Assembly: GCA_020850595.1 (NCBI GenBank)
Contig: JADZEK010000109.1
Span: forward strand, 1 to 64,000
Origin: Anaerolineales bacterium
GTDB taxonomy: Bacteria; Chloroflexota; Anaerolineae; Anaerolineales; UBA6663
Direction of reading: 5' to 3'
Length of the DNA: 64,000 bases
This document shows positions 30,582-38,812 of the stretch, one piece after another. Both the position numbers and the translations under genes were made by a program. Each line of letters begins with the position of its first letter. Positions within the stretch are counted from its first letter, which is position 1. The notes beneath the pieces were generated by a model, which searched no databases, was not told the origin of the DNA, and saw nothing but the letters and a program-made list of their open reading frames with translations.

Positions 30582-31609
30582 CCACTCCAACTGCTGCGCC
30601 CATCTATCCCTTCACCGCCATCGTCGGACAGGACGAAATGAAACGCGCCCTGCTGCTCAACGCCGTTGATCCCGGCATTGGCGGCGTGATGATCATGGGC
30701 CATCGCGGCACAGCCAAGAGCACCGCCGTGCGCGCGCTGGCTGCCCTGCTCCCGCCCATCGCCCCTCACCAAACCCACGCTGAAATCCTCGTCCAGGGCG
30801 TTCGGGCTGAGGTGCCGCTTTTTCCGCTGGAAGAGAGCGCGGCCGGCAGCGCGCCGGCGGCCGCTCCCGTTCCCTTCATTGACCTGCCGCTGGGCGCGAC
30901 CGAGGACCGCGTCGCCGGCACGCTCGACATCGAAGCCGCGCTCACCCGCGGAGTGAAAGTCTTCGAGCCGGGCCTGCTGGCCCGGGCGCACGGCGGCTTC
31001 CTCTACATTGACGAAGTCAACCTGCTCGAAGATCACCTGGTGGATTTGCTGCTCGACGTGGCGGCCAGCGGCGTCAACGTTGTCGAACGTGAAGGCCTAA
31101 GCGTCCGCCACCCGGCGCGCTTCGTCCTCGTCGGATCAGGTAACCCTGAGGAGGGCGATCTGCGCCCACAGTTGCTCGACCGCTTTGGACTGCACGCCCA
31201 CATCGTCACCCTGACCGACGTCGAGCAACGGGTGGACATCGTCACCCGCGCCGAAGCCTTCCGCGCCGACCCGGTCGCCTTCCTCGCCGCCTGGGAGGGG
31301 CAACAGAGTGCCCTGCGCGAGCAGATCACGTCCGCCCGCGCCGGTCTGCCGCAGACCGAACTGCCTCATGCGCTTCTGCTGCGTGCCGCCCAATTGTGCC
31401 TGAAGTTGGGGGTGGACGGCCACCGCGGCGAGATCACCATCGCCCGCGCCGCCCGCGCTCAGGCCGCGCTAGACGGCCGCCGGGAAGTCAACGCCGACGA
31501 AGTCCGCGCCGTGGCCGTGATGAGCTTGCGCCACCGCCTGCGCCGCGACCCGCTGGAAGAGATTGACACCGGCGTAAAAATCGAGCAGGCCATGGAAGGG
31601 ATCATGTGA
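30578..31609 (+). CDS. Mg/Co-chelatase subunit I-like AAA+ ATPase
   Basis: 343 residues. Walker A is 'GHRGTAKSTAVRAL' and Walker B 'GFLYIDEVNLLEDHLVDLLL', with the 'LLDRFGLHAHIVTL' sensor region; all are typical of BchI/ChlI. It works as a hexameric motor with the D subunit to insert Mg2+ into protoporphyrin or, with CobN, Co2+ into a corrin. No BchH or CobN gene is in the window. Given the corrinoid genes upstream, a cobaltochelatase role is plausible; MoxR-like non-chelatase activity is also possible. The start overlaps the kinase stop. Confidence 0.88.
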   Translation: MTTPTAAPIYPFTAIVGQDEMKRALLLNAVDPGIGGVMIMGHRGTAKSTAVRALAALLPPIAPHQTHAEILVQGVRAEVPLFPLEESAAGSAPAAAPVPFIDLPLGATEDRVAGTLDIEAALTRGVKVFEPGLLARAHGGFLYIDEVNLLEDHLVDLLLDVAASGVNVVEREGLSVRHPARFVLVGSGNPEEGDLRPQLLDRFGLHAHIVTLTDVEQRVDIVTRAEAFRADPVAFLAAWEGQQSALREQITSARAGLPQTELPHALLLRAAQLCLKLGVDGHRGEITIARAARAQAALDGRREVNADEVRAVAVMSLRHRLRRDPLEEIDTGVKIEQAMEGIM

Positions 31610-31610
31610 C

Positions 31611-33452
31611 GTGGCCCCCGGCCTCGACGACGCCCGTATCGCGCTCTCGCTCGTCGCCATCGAACCGGGCCTCAAAGGCGTGCTCATCGCCGGGCCGCCC
31701 GGGACGGGCAAGAGCATGCTGGCCCGCGCCGCGCGCGCGCTGTGGCCCTCCGGAACTCCGTTTGTCGAAGTGCCGCTCAGCGTGACGATGGATCGGCTCG
31801 TGGGTGGGCTAGACCTGGAGCGCACCCTGGCAGCGGGTCGCCCGGTCGTCGCGCCGGGTTTGCTGGCGCAGGCGCACGGCGGCGTGTTGTACGTGGACGA
31901 AATCAATCTGCTCGCGCCTGAAACTGCCAATGTTCTGCACCACGCCCTGGCCGCCGGACACGCCCGCTTAGAACGCGAGGGCCTCAGCGCAACCTTCCCG
32001 GCGGAGTTCGTGTTGATCGGCACCTTCAATCCCGCCGAAGGACCGGTCGCCCCCGCGCTGCTGGATCGAGTCGCGTTCCTGGTCCCCGCCCGGCCGCTCA
32101 CGGCTGCGGCCGACCGGGCCGAGGTCGCCCTCGCCGCGCACCACCCGTACACCTTCCCGCCCGACGTCATCCACATGGTCGCTGTTGGGCGCGAGGTGCT
32201 GTCATACGTCCGGCCGCCGCGTAATACGCTCAAAGAACTGTGTGCGGCCGCCACGGCGCTCCAGGTCCCAAGCAACCGCGCAGAAGTGTTCGCCGTGCGC
32301 TGCGCCATGGCCAACACCGCCTTGAATGCGCGCGTGCCCATCACCCAGGGCGACATTGACCTCGCGGTGCGGCTCGTGTTGGCGCCCCGCGCCACCCACC
32401 ACTTGGAGATCGCCAAGGACGGCGCCACCCACCAGCCGGCCGAAGCGCCGCCTGCGCGCGAACGAACCGACAGCCGTTCGACTGAGACGGCCAAACGCGA
32501 TCCCGGCCAAGTGGCCCATCCAGCCTCCAGCCAGGCCAACCAATCGCCCGCCGCCCCCGACGAGCACGCGCCTGCGCCGCTCGGCCTGCTTCGTGAACCC
32601 CTCCAAGCCGCCGGCGGAACGTCGGCCGGCAAACGCGGGCGCGGCCTCAACCTGCGCCGTGGCCGCCACATCCGCTCGCTGCCCGGCCGGCCCGGGCGCG
32701 GTCAGGTAGCGCTGGTGGACACGTTGAAGGCGGCCGCCCTGTCATCAGCCGTCCGGACCGACGAGCCTACGCCCCCAGACGCTGAAAGGCAGCCGGGCGT
32801 AGCCACTCCCCTCGTGCAGATTCAGCGCGACGACATCCGCCTCAAACAATTCCGTCAGCGCACCGGTCTGCTCATCATCTTCGCGGTAGATGCCTCCGGC
32901 TCAATGGCCCTCAATCGGATCAACACCGCCAAGGCCGCCGCCATTTCGCTCCTACAGAGCGCGTACGTGCATCGCGACAAGATCGGGCTGATCAGTTTTC
33001 GCGGCACGCGGGCCGAAGTCATTCTCTCGCCGGGCGGTGGCGTGGCCAAAGCGCGGCGCGCGCTCGAAGAACTGCCCACCGGCGGGCGCACCCCGCTCTC
33101 GGCTGCGCTGGCCGAAGCCTACCGAATGGCCGGCGAAAAAGCCTGTCGCTTGCAGCTGGCAGGCACCGTGCTGGTGCTGATCACTGACGCCCGCTCGAAC
33201 CAGCCGCTGCGCGCCTTGCCCGATGGCGGCGATCGGCGCGCACTGGCGCACGAAGAGGTCGAGCGATTGGCGCAGCAGTTGCGGTCGCGCCTCGCCGCCG
33301 CGGTCGTCATTGACACGCGCCGGATATTCGTGGCCGGCGGCAGCGGGCAGCAACTGGCGCAATGGCTCGGCGGGCGTTACGTCTACCTGCCCAAGGTGGA
33401 CGCCTCGCAGCTCACGACCGCCGTGCGCGGCGAGATGGGCCGACTGCGGTAA
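31611..33452 (+). CDS. Mg/Co-chelatase subunit D-like protein with VWA domain
   Basis: 613 residues starting at GTG, 1 base after the I-subunit stop. An AAA+ domain retains Walker A 'GPPGTGKSMLARA' and Walker B 'VLYVDEINLL', whereas many BchD proteins have degenerate P-loops. A Pro/Ala-rich acidic linker (residues about 265-400) precedes a VWA domain with MIDAS motif 'VDASGSMALNR', then 'RTPLSAALAEAY' and 'LITDARSN'. It should assemble with the I protein. No catalytic H/N subunit is visible, so the metal and tetrapyrrole are unknown. Confidence 0.87.
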   Translation: MAPGLDDARIALSLVAIEPGLKGVLIAGPPGTGKSMLARAARALWPSGTPFVEVPLSVTMDRLVGGLDLERTLAAGRPVVAPGLLAQAHGGVLYVDEINLLAPETANVLHHALAAGHARLEREGLSATFPAEFVLIGTFNPAEGPVAPALLDRVAFLVPARPLTAAADRAEVALAAHHPYTFPPDVIHMVAVGREVLSYVRPPRNTLKELCAAATALQVPSNRAEVFAVRCAMANTALNARVPITQGDIDLAVRLVLAPRATHHLEIAKDGATHQPAEAPPARERTDSRSTETAKRDPGQVAHPASSQANQSPAAPDEHAPAPLGLLREPLQAAGGTSAGKRGRGLNLRRGRHIRSLPGRPGRGQVALVDTLKAAALSSAVRTDEPTPPDAERQPGVATPLVQIQRDDIRLKQFRQRTGLLIIFAVDASGSMALNRINTAKAAAISLLQSAYVHRDKIGLISFRGTRAEVILSPGGGVAKARRALEELPTGGRTPLSAALAEAYRMAGEKACRLQLAGTVLVLITDARSNQPLRALPDGGDRRALAHEEVERLAQQLRSRLAAAVVIDTRRIFVAGGSGQQLAQWLGGRYVYLPKVDASQLTTAVRGEMGRLR

Positions 33453-33458
33453 GCGCCC

Positions 33459-34091
33459 ATGCTGCGCCTGCTGATTGCCGACGACCATGAAGTGGTGCGC
33501 AAAGGCCTGGCGCTGGTCTTGGGCCTGGAGCCTGGCTTCGAGGTCGTGGGCGAAGCGCGCGACGGAGTTGAGGCGGTACAGATGGCCCAGGCGCTCCAGC
33601 CCACGATTGTCTTGCTCGACCTCAAGATGCCGCGCCTGAACGGGCATGCGGCCGCGGCCCAGGTCCGCGCCCTGTGCCCGGCCGCGCGGATCATCCTGCT
33701 CAGCGGCGCCGAAATTGACGAGCACGTGCTCGACAGCCTGAATGTGGTGGACGGCTATGTGTCCAAAGACATCAGCCCAGCCGAGTTGGCGCGCGCCATC
33801 CGCACCGTGGCCGCCGGGGGCGAATACTTCCACGCGGCCATCACCCGCACCCTGATGGGGCAGGCCGGCGTCGCGCTGCCGGCCGGGCCACGGCCCGCGC
33901 TCTCGGCGCGCGAGCGCGAGGTGCTACAGCTCATGGCTACGGCGGCCACCTATCGCGAGATTGGCGCGCAACTCATCCTATCCGAGGAGACCATCCGCTC
34001 GCACGCCAAGAGCATCCTGGCCAAGCTCGACCAACCCAACCGCACCCAGGCGGTGGTGGCGGCTGTTCGCCTCGGCCTCATTCAGCTCTGA
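33459..34091 (+). CDS. NarL/FixJ-family response regulator
   Basis: 210 residues. The receiver domain shows the acidic pair Asp8-Asp9, phospho-acceptor Asp54 in 'LLDLKMP', Ser/Thr switch in 'LLSGAEI' and the Lys in 'VSKDIS'. The C-terminal LuxR helix-turn-helix follows 'LSAREREVLQLMATAATYREIG'. It is the fourth gene of the kinase-chelatase I-chelatase D-regulator operon, 6 bases after the D-subunit stop, so it probably answers the kinase at 28863. Targets might include the chelatase operon or the sHdr genes that start downstream. Confidence 0.93.
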   Translation: MLRLLIADDHEVVRKGLALVLGLEPGFEVVGEARDGVEAVQMAQALQPTIVLLDLKMPRLNGHAAAAQVRALCPAARIILLSGAEIDEHVLDSLNVVDGYVSKDISPAELARAIRTVAAGGEYFHAAITRTLMGQAGVALPAGPRPALSAREREVLQLMATAATYREIGAQLILSEETIRSHAKSILAKLDQPNRTQAVVAAVRLGLIQL

Positions 34092-34101
34092 ATCACCCGC
34101 C

Positions 34102-34121
34102 GGGGGGATGTGCGCCCCCCC
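34102..34121 (+). terminator. GC hairpin after the response-regulator gene
   Basis: GGGGGG (34102-34107) pairs with CCCCCC (34115-34120) across a 7-base loop, 11 bases after the stop. No T-run, so termination is weakly supported. It separates the two-component/chelatase operon from the sHdr promoter. Confidence 0.4.
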
Positions 34122-34153
34122 GCATTGGGGATGCAGCCGCCCGGACCCGCGAG

Positions 34154-34195
34154 TACAATAGGTGCAGACATTCGTTTATGTGCTAAATCGCATGT
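34154..34195 (+). promoter_or_regulatory. Predicted promoter and ArsR-type operator for the sHdr operon
   Basis: A good -10 box TACAAT lies at 34154-34159; a TTG-containing -35 candidate (TTGGGG, 34125-34130) is too far to be convincing. ACATTCG (34168-34174) and CGCATGT (34189-34195) form an imperfect inverted repeat with a 14-base spacer, over the expected start of transcription and 12 bases before the arsR-like ATG. This is where an autoregulating ArsR repressor would bind. Confidence 0.5.
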
Positions 34196-34207
34196 AAGTT
34201 CTCTGAA

Positions 34208-34546
34208 ATGACCGACCAATCCACCCTGCGGCGCCAGGTTGACCAGTTGCACGCGGAGATCTGCCAGGCCTTGTCGGACCCGAATCGCATCTTGATCCTG
34301 TACGAATTGCGCGACGGCGCCCGCAACGTCGGCGAACTGGCCGAAAGCCTGGGCCTCCCGCAGCCGACCGCGTCGCGGCACCTCAAGATTCTGCGCGACC
34401 GGCGCATGGTAGTCGCCACGCGTGACGGCACCAGCATCTTCTATCGCCTGGCCGATGAGCGCGTGATCCAGGCCCTCAACCTGCTGCGCGAAGTGTTGGC
34501 CGCTATTCTGGACACCCGCAACGCCCTGGCAGAGGAATTGACCTAG
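34208..34546 (+). CDS. ArsR/SmtB-family repressor of the sulfur-oxidation operon
   Basis: 112 residues with a winged helix: 'CQALSDPNRILILYELRDGARNVGELAESLGLPQPTASRHLKILRDRRMV' (spanning the DNA-binding motif, cited by its two ends) and 'DGTSIFYRLADERV'. sHdr operons in Hyphomicrobium are governed by ArsR-type sHdrR that senses sulfur through cysteines. Here one Cys lies early (near residue 20) and none in the sensing helices, so the signalling chemistry may differ. It opens the operon and is followed by tusA after 16 bases. Confidence 0.85.
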   Translation: MTDQSTLRRQVDQLHAEICQALSDPNRILILYELRDGARNVGELAESLGLPQPTASRHLKILRDRRMVVATRDGTSIFYRLADERVIQALNLLREVLAAILDTRNALAEELT

Positions 34547-34562
34547 CCCGAGGAGATGACCC

Positions 34563-34802
34563 ATGACCACGCTGCAAGCCGACCAGACCCTCGATTGCTC
34601 GGGCCTGCTCTGCCCAATGCCCGTGATCAAGACCTCGCGAGCCATCAAGGAAGTCCAGGTCGGTCAGGTGCTCAAGCTGATCGCGACCGACCCCGGCGCG
34701 CCGCCGGATATGGAGGCCTGGTCGCGCCAGACCGGCCACGAACTGCTCGACTCGCAGACCGAAGACGGCAAGTTCGTATTCTTTATCCGCCGCGCCAAGT
34801 AG
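34563..34802 (+). CDS. tusA: TusA sulfur-carrier protein
   Basis: 79 residues with the intact C-P-x-P motif: Cys17 in 'SGLLCPMPVIK'. TusA accepts persulfide sulfur and hands it to partners such as DsrE or Hdr-like complexes. It differs from the TusA-like domain at 6253, which has Tyr at this position. ATG has GAGGAG upstream. Neighbours (DsrE2, DsrE3, sHdr) form the classical sulfur-relay set. Confidence 0.93.
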   Translation: MTTLQADQTLDCSGLLCPMPVIKTSRAIKEVQVGQVLKLIATDPGAPPDMEAWSRQTGHELLDSQTEDGKFVFFIRRAK

Positions 34803-34814
34803 CCGGAGGCCGAC

Positions 34815-35336
34815 ATGACCAGGTCAGACCCCAATGGACGCAAGCGGCTGGCGCTGATCGCCAGCAAGGGCACCCTCGACTGGGCCTACCCCCCGTTCAT
34901 CCTGGCTAGCGCCGCGGCCGCCATGGACTGGGAAGTGGGCGTATTTTTCACCTTCTACGGCCTGACGCTGCTGCTGAAGGACAACCATCCGGCCGTCTCG
35001 CCGTTGGGGAACCCGGCCATGCCTATGAAGATGCCCTTTGGCCCTGAGAGCTTCCAAAAGATCAGTTGGCCCATCCCCACGGCCATGATGGCAGTGCCGG
35101 GCTTCAATGCCCTGGCCACCAGCCTGATGAAGCAGACCTTCAAGAACAAGGGCGTGGCCTCGATTGGCGAGCTGCGCGACATGTGCTGCGAGTCCGGCGT
35201 GGAGCTCATCGCCTGCCAGATGACGATGGACGTGTTCGGGTTCCAGAAGGACGACTTCATCCCCACTTGCCAGGTAGCTGGCGCGGCGACCTTCCTGGAG
35301 TATGCCGCCGAAGCCGAAGTGCAGTTGTTCGTCTGA
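34815..35336 (+). CDS. DsrE2-like sulfurtransferase (DsrE/F/H-type fold)
   Basis: 173 residues. 'LALIASKGTLDWAYPPFILASAAAAM' opens the DsrE fold. The cluster 'DMCCESGVELIACQMTMDVFG' provides candidate catalytic cysteines, the last in the family's active position. The long middle part with 'PMKMPFGPES' is a DsrE2-type insertion. It would relay sulfane sulfur between TusA and the sHdr complex. It starts 12 bases after tusA. Confidence 0.87.
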   Translation: MTRSDPNGRKRLALIASKGTLDWAYPPFILASAAAAMDWEVGVFFTFYGLTLLLKDNHPAVSPLGNPAMPMKMPFGPESFQKISWPIPTAMMAVPGFNALATSLMKQTFKNKGVASIGELRDMCCESGVELIACQMTMDVFGFQKDDFIPTCQVAGAATFLEYAAEAEVQLFV

Positions 35337-35352
35337 CGACGTGGAGGCGGCT

Positions 35353-35736
35353 GTGGACGAAGACACCAAACGCATCCTCTATGTGCAGACCCACGGGGTG
35401 GATATGCCCGAGCGCTCGGCGACGCCGTTCTACCTGGCGGCAGCCGGAGCGGCCATGGACGCCGAAGTGGGCATTTACTTCACCATGAATGGGCCGACGC
35501 TCCTCCAGAAAGGCGTGCCCGAAACCCTGGTGGTGCCCAAGAAGGGCGGGGGCGGGCGCGAACTGCGCTACTTCATCCAGCAGGCGCTCGACTGCGGCGT
35601 GCGGCTATATGTCTGCCAGCCGTCGCTTGATCTGCATGCGCTCAAGCTAGGCGACCTGATTGACGGCGTGGAGATGATTGGCGGGGCGGCCTTCAATGAC
35701 TTGGCGCTGCGCGCCGACGCAGTAATCGCCTTCTAG
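35353..35736 (+). CDS. DsrE3-like sulfurtransferase
   Basis: 127 residues from GTG 35353, chosen for GGAGG at 35343-35347; a GTG at 35341 is the alternative. It has the compact DsrE fold with the active cysteine in 'RLYVCQPSLDLH'. Such proteins (DsrE3A) act with TusA in sHdr pathways. The C-terminus 'EMIGGAAFNDLA' matches the TusA-DsrE fusion at 6253, whose C-terminal half is this type. A strong hairpin follows 5 bases after its stop. Confidence 0.85.
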   Translation: MDEDTKRILYVQTHGVDMPERSATPFYLAAAGAAMDAEVGIYFTMNGPTLLQKGVPETLVVPKKGGGGRELRYFIQQALDCGVRLYVCQPSLDLHALKLGDLIDGVEMIGGAAFNDLALRADAVIAF

Positions 35737-35740
35737 CCGA

Positions 35741-35777
35741 CCACGCCTGGCAGCGCGCCAGGCGTGGCTGCCAGGCG
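35741..35777 (+). promoter_or_regulatory. Attenuator-like set of alternative hairpins between dsrE3 and hdrC1
   Basis: CCACGCCTGGC (35741-35751) is the exact inverted repeat of GCCAGGCGTGG (35757-35767). The same left arm can pair instead through CGCCTGGCAG (35744-35753) with CTGCCAGGCG (35768-35777). The two structures are mutually exclusive. There is no T-run. The site lies in the 92-base gap that separates the sulfur-carrier genes from the Hdr subunits and may set their ratio through RNA processing or attenuation. Confidence 0.5.
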
Positions 35778-35828
35778 CCGGCGGGCGCGGACGCTGAGCG
35801 CTCTGCCGGTGCACCATGGGGAGTCGCT

Positions 35829-36518
35829 ATGGGGCTTTTTGCCGACAAGTACCCGAACGTCGCCTTTCAAGAAAAGTCGCGTCTGTGGGAAGAGGTGAAG
35901 GCCGACCCACGCTTCCCCACCTACCTGTACGGCTGCTACGAGTGCGGCATCTGCGTGGCCGCCTGTCCCTCGGCGCGCTTCTATGACTTCTCGCCGCGCA
36001 AGATCGCCCAGGCCGCCGCGCGCGAAGACGTCGAGCTGATCTACGAGCAGATGAACGACGACGTCTGGAACTGCTCGCAATGCTTCTCGTGCAACCGCTG
36101 CCCGCGCCAGAACTCCCCCGGCGGCGTCATCACCATCCTGCGTGAAGTCGCGGTCCGCAATGGCCTCAAGTCGGCCAAACAAGCCCTGGAAGGCTACTCC
36201 CGCATCATCTACAAGATCATGGGCACCGGCACCCAGGTCTCGCCCGACATGCTCCAACCCGACGCCTTCCCCGACTGGGGGCCGCAGGTGCGCGAGGTGT
36301 CGGCCGACCTGGACGCCTGGCGCCGGGCCTTGCCGCCCGAGACGCTTCACACCGTTGCGACCGGCTGGCAGGTGGACGACAAGACCGTCATCGAACTGTA
36401 TCTGATCTGGCACCACACCGGCGTGATGGAGATGATCGCCGAGGTGGACGAGGGGCTGCACATGATCCTGAGCGACGTGATGGAAGAAAAGCTGGAAGAA
36501 GCCGGGTACAACCTGTAA
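35829..36518 (+). CDS. hdrC1: sHdrC1, two-[4Fe-4S] subunit of the sulfur-oxidising Hdr-like complex
   Basis: 229 residues. First cluster motif 'CYECGICVAACP' (Cys36, 39, 42, 46). The second, 'CSQCFSCNRCP' (Cys82, 85, 88, 91), has an unusual x2 last spacing, as seen in sHdrC1. The remainder is helical. It passes electrons between HdrA flavin and the HdrB clusters. It is the first gene of the hdr block, with GGGGAG upstream. 14 bases separate it from hdrB1. Confidence 0.92.
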   Translation: MGLFADKYPNVAFQEKSRLWEEVKADPRFPTYLYGCYECGICVAACPSARFYDFSPRKIAQAAAREDVELIYEQMNDDVWNCSQCFSCNRCPRQNSPGGVITILREVAVRNGLKSAKQALEGYSRIIYKIMGTGTQVSPDMLQPDAFPDWGPQVREVSADLDAWRRALPPETLHTVATGWQVDDKTVIELYLIWHHTGVMEMIAEVDEGLHMILSDVMEEKLEEAGYNL

Positions 36519-36532
36519 CGGGAGAGCCAAGG

Positions 36533-37738
36533 ATGGCCAACAACGCCGGATTTATTCCCCAAGACGCGGTCAATACCAAATCCAGCCGGCGGTTCGAACG
36601 ACAGGCTGAATACGCGCCGGAAGACTTTCACGAGCGAGTGTTCGAGCTTGAGGCGGACGGGGAGTGGATCGTGCAGCGCGTGCCCGAACCGTACGTCGAG
36701 GTCATGACCAAGTTTGGCCGCAAGAAAAAGATCCCGGTCGAACTGACCTGGCATCACAAGTCGTGCGGCCAGTGCGGCCATATCCCCGGCTATTCCACCT
36801 CCATCTTCTGGCTCAACCGCAAGCTGGGGCTAAAGTATATTGATCCCACCGACCAGACCTCCTGCACGGCCTGGAACTACTACGCCTCGGCCACCTCCAA
36901 CGCCGCCGCCCAAGCCGGCGTGGCCATGCGCAACTTCGCCGCTGCGTACGAGACCGGCTACTACCCGCTCATCCATTGCGGCACCTCCTACGGCCACTAC
37001 AAGGAAGTGCGCGAGGAAATGCTGCACCACGCCGAGCTGCGCCACCAGGTGCGCGACGTGATGCGCAAACTTGGCAAGCCGCTGGTGATGCCCGAGGAGG
37101 TGGTGCACTACTCCGAGTGGGTCCACGCCATGCGTGACCGCATCGCCGCCCAGCAAGTGCGCGATTTCTCCAGCCTGGCTGTCACGGTGCACCCCGCCTG
37201 CCACTATTACAAACTGGTGCAGGAAGACGCCATCTATGACCCCGACATCTATGGCGGGCAGCGCACAGCCACCGTCTCCGCGCTGATCGCTACCCTGGGA
37301 GCCGAGGTGCGCGACTACTCCACCTGGTACGACTGCTGCGGTTTCGGCTTCCGCCATATCCTGGTGCAACGCGACTTCACGCGCTCGTTCGCCACCCGCC
37401 GCAAGATCGAAGTGATGAAAGACGAAGCCAACCCCGACGTCGTCATCACCCACGACACCGGCTGCGTGACCACCCTCGACAAAAGCCAGTTCGTGGGCCA
37501 GGCCCACGGCGCCAACGTCGGCGTGCCGGTAATGTCTGACGCGCAGTTCGCCGCCCTGGCCATGGGCGCTCATCCCTACCGAGTGTGCCAACTCCACTGG
37601 CATTCCACCGACTACCGGCCGCTGCTGGAAAAGATGAACATTGACCACGGGCACGCCTGGGCCGAGTTCCAGGGCGATTTGAAAAAGCTCAAGAGTGGCG
37701 CGAAGGAATTCCTGACCTGGGAGGATGTGGATGCCTAA
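36533..37738 (+). CDS. hdrB1: sHdrB1, CCG-domain subunit with putative noncubane Fe-S cluster
   Basis: 401 residues. The CCG-type cysteine regions are visible: 'KSCGQCGHIPGYS', 'IHCGTSYGHY', 'VHPACHYYKL' and 'WYDCCGFGFRHI', then 'HDTGCVTTLD'. In methanogen HdrB such domains hold noncubane [4Fe-4S] clusters that split a disulfide; in sHdr the clusters act on sulfur bound to a carrier. The N-terminal 100 residues are a charged extension. Its stop overlaps the hdrA start. Confidence 0.9.
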   Translation: MANNAGFIPQDAVNTKSSRRFERQAEYAPEDFHERVFELEADGEWIVQRVPEPYVEVMTKFGRKKKIPVELTWHHKSCGQCGHIPGYSTSIFWLNRKLGLKYIDPTDQTSCTAWNYYASATSNAAAQAGVAMRNFAAAYETGYYPLIHCGTSYGHYKEVREEMLHHAELRHQVRDVMRKLGKPLVMPEEVVHYSEWVHAMRDRIAAQQVRDFSSLAVTVHPACHYYKLVQEDAIYDPDIYGGQRTATVSALIATLGAEVRDYSTWYDCCGFGFRHILVQRDFTRSFATRRKIEVMKDEANPDVVITHDTGCVTTLDKSQFVGQAHGANVGVPVMSDAQFAALAMGAHPYRVCQLHWHSTDYRPLLEKMNIDHGHAWAEFQGDLKKLKSGAKEFLTWEDVDA

Positions 37739-38804
37739 CGCGAACGACACCATCCTGGTCATCGGCGGCGGCCCGGCGGGGTTGGAGGCAGCCCGGCTGC
37801 TCGGTGACCTGGGCCAGAAGACCATCCTGGTTGAGAAGCGCGAAGTGCTGGGCGGCACCCCCATCTCCGCCCACTACGCCGCATTGACCCACGGCTTCCG
37901 CTCAGCCGAAGACGCCCTGGGCGAGCTGATTGCCGCCGTGCGCGCCAGCCCATCGGTGGAGGTCCGGCTGGGCTGGCAGGTAGCGGCCTGCGACGGCGCG
38001 GCCGGCGCCTTCAACGTGCGGCTCGCCAAGGCCGGCAACGGCGCGGCCGAGGACGTGCGCGTGGGCGCCATCGTGGTCGCCACCGGCTTTCAGCACTTCG
38101 ACCCTGGCCGCGAAACCCAAATGTACGGGTATTACGAATACGACGATGTGGTCACGCTGGCCGACGCCGAGAAGATGCTCAAAGACCACCACTTCGTCAC
38201 GCCCTCCACCGGCCTGGCCCCCGAGCGGGTCTGCTTTATCCAGTGTGTCGGCTCACGCGACCGGCAGATCGGCAACGAATACTGTTCGAAAGTGTGCTGC
38301 GGCATCTCGTCCAAGCAGGCCATTGAGGTGCGCCAGCAGGTGCCGGGGGCCAAGGTCTTTATCTTCTACATTGACATGCGCATGTACGGCTACTGGGAGA
38401 ACGAAATCTACTGGCCGGCCCAGGAGCAGTACCGCGTCCAATACATCAAGGGCATCATCACCGAAATCATCCGCAAGGGCGGGCGGCTGCTGGTGCGCGG
38501 CGAAGACACCACCATGGGCCGGCCCATGGAAGTGCCGATGGACATAGTCGTGCTGGCGGTGGGCATGGAGCCTAGCCGCGGCACGCGCGACGTGGCCGCC
38601 ATCCTGGGCTTGAAACAGAACAAGTATCACTTCATAGATGTGCCGCACGACTCGCTCGACCCGACGGCGACGTCCAAACCCGGCATCTACGTGGCCGGCG
38701 CGGCCGCCGGACCAAAAGACCTGGACGACAGCCTGGCGATGGCCGGCGCCGCGGCCATGAAGGCGGCGGCCCTGGTCGCCAAACTGGCGCGCCAGGCGGC
38801 CTGA
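37731..38804 (+). CDS. hdrA: sHdrA, FAD-containing Hdr subunit
   Basis: 357 residues from ATG 37731 (GGGAGGATG upstream). FAD motif 'ILVIGGGPAGLEAARLLGDLG', with 'GAIVVATGFQHFDP' as the second nucleotide region. The cysteines in 'FIQCVGSRD' and 'YCSKVCCGISS' bind a [4Fe-4S] cluster. It is much shorter than methanogen HdrA (about 650) and lacks its extra ferredoxin domains, the hallmark of sHdrA. It passes electrons out of the complex, here probably to the EtfBA pair encoded 2 kb downstream. Confidence 0.92.
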   Translation: MPNANDTILVIGGGPAGLEAARLLGDLGQKTILVEKREVLGGTPISAHYAALTHGFRSAEDALGELIAAVRASPSVEVRLGWQVAACDGAAGAFNVRLAKAGNGAAEDVRVGAIVVATGFQHFDPGRETQMYGYYEYDDVVTLADAEKMLKDHHFVTPSTGLAPERVCFIQCVGSRDRQIGNEYCSKVCCGISSKQAIEVRQQVPGAKVFIFYIDMRMYGYWENEIYWPAQEQYRVQYIKGIITEIIRKGGRLLVRGEDTTMGRPMEVPMDIVVLAVGMEPSRGTRDVAAILGLKQNKYHFIDVPHDSLDPTATSKPGIYVAGAAAGPKDLDDSLAMAGAAAMKAAALVAKLARQAA

Positions 38805-38812
38805 CGGCCGGC

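Noticed and set aside
30578-33452. Bacteriochlorophyll synthesis operon
   Set aside because: Only I and D subunits are present; no BchH, BchM or other pigment genes are nearby, and these subunits also occur with cobaltochelatase.
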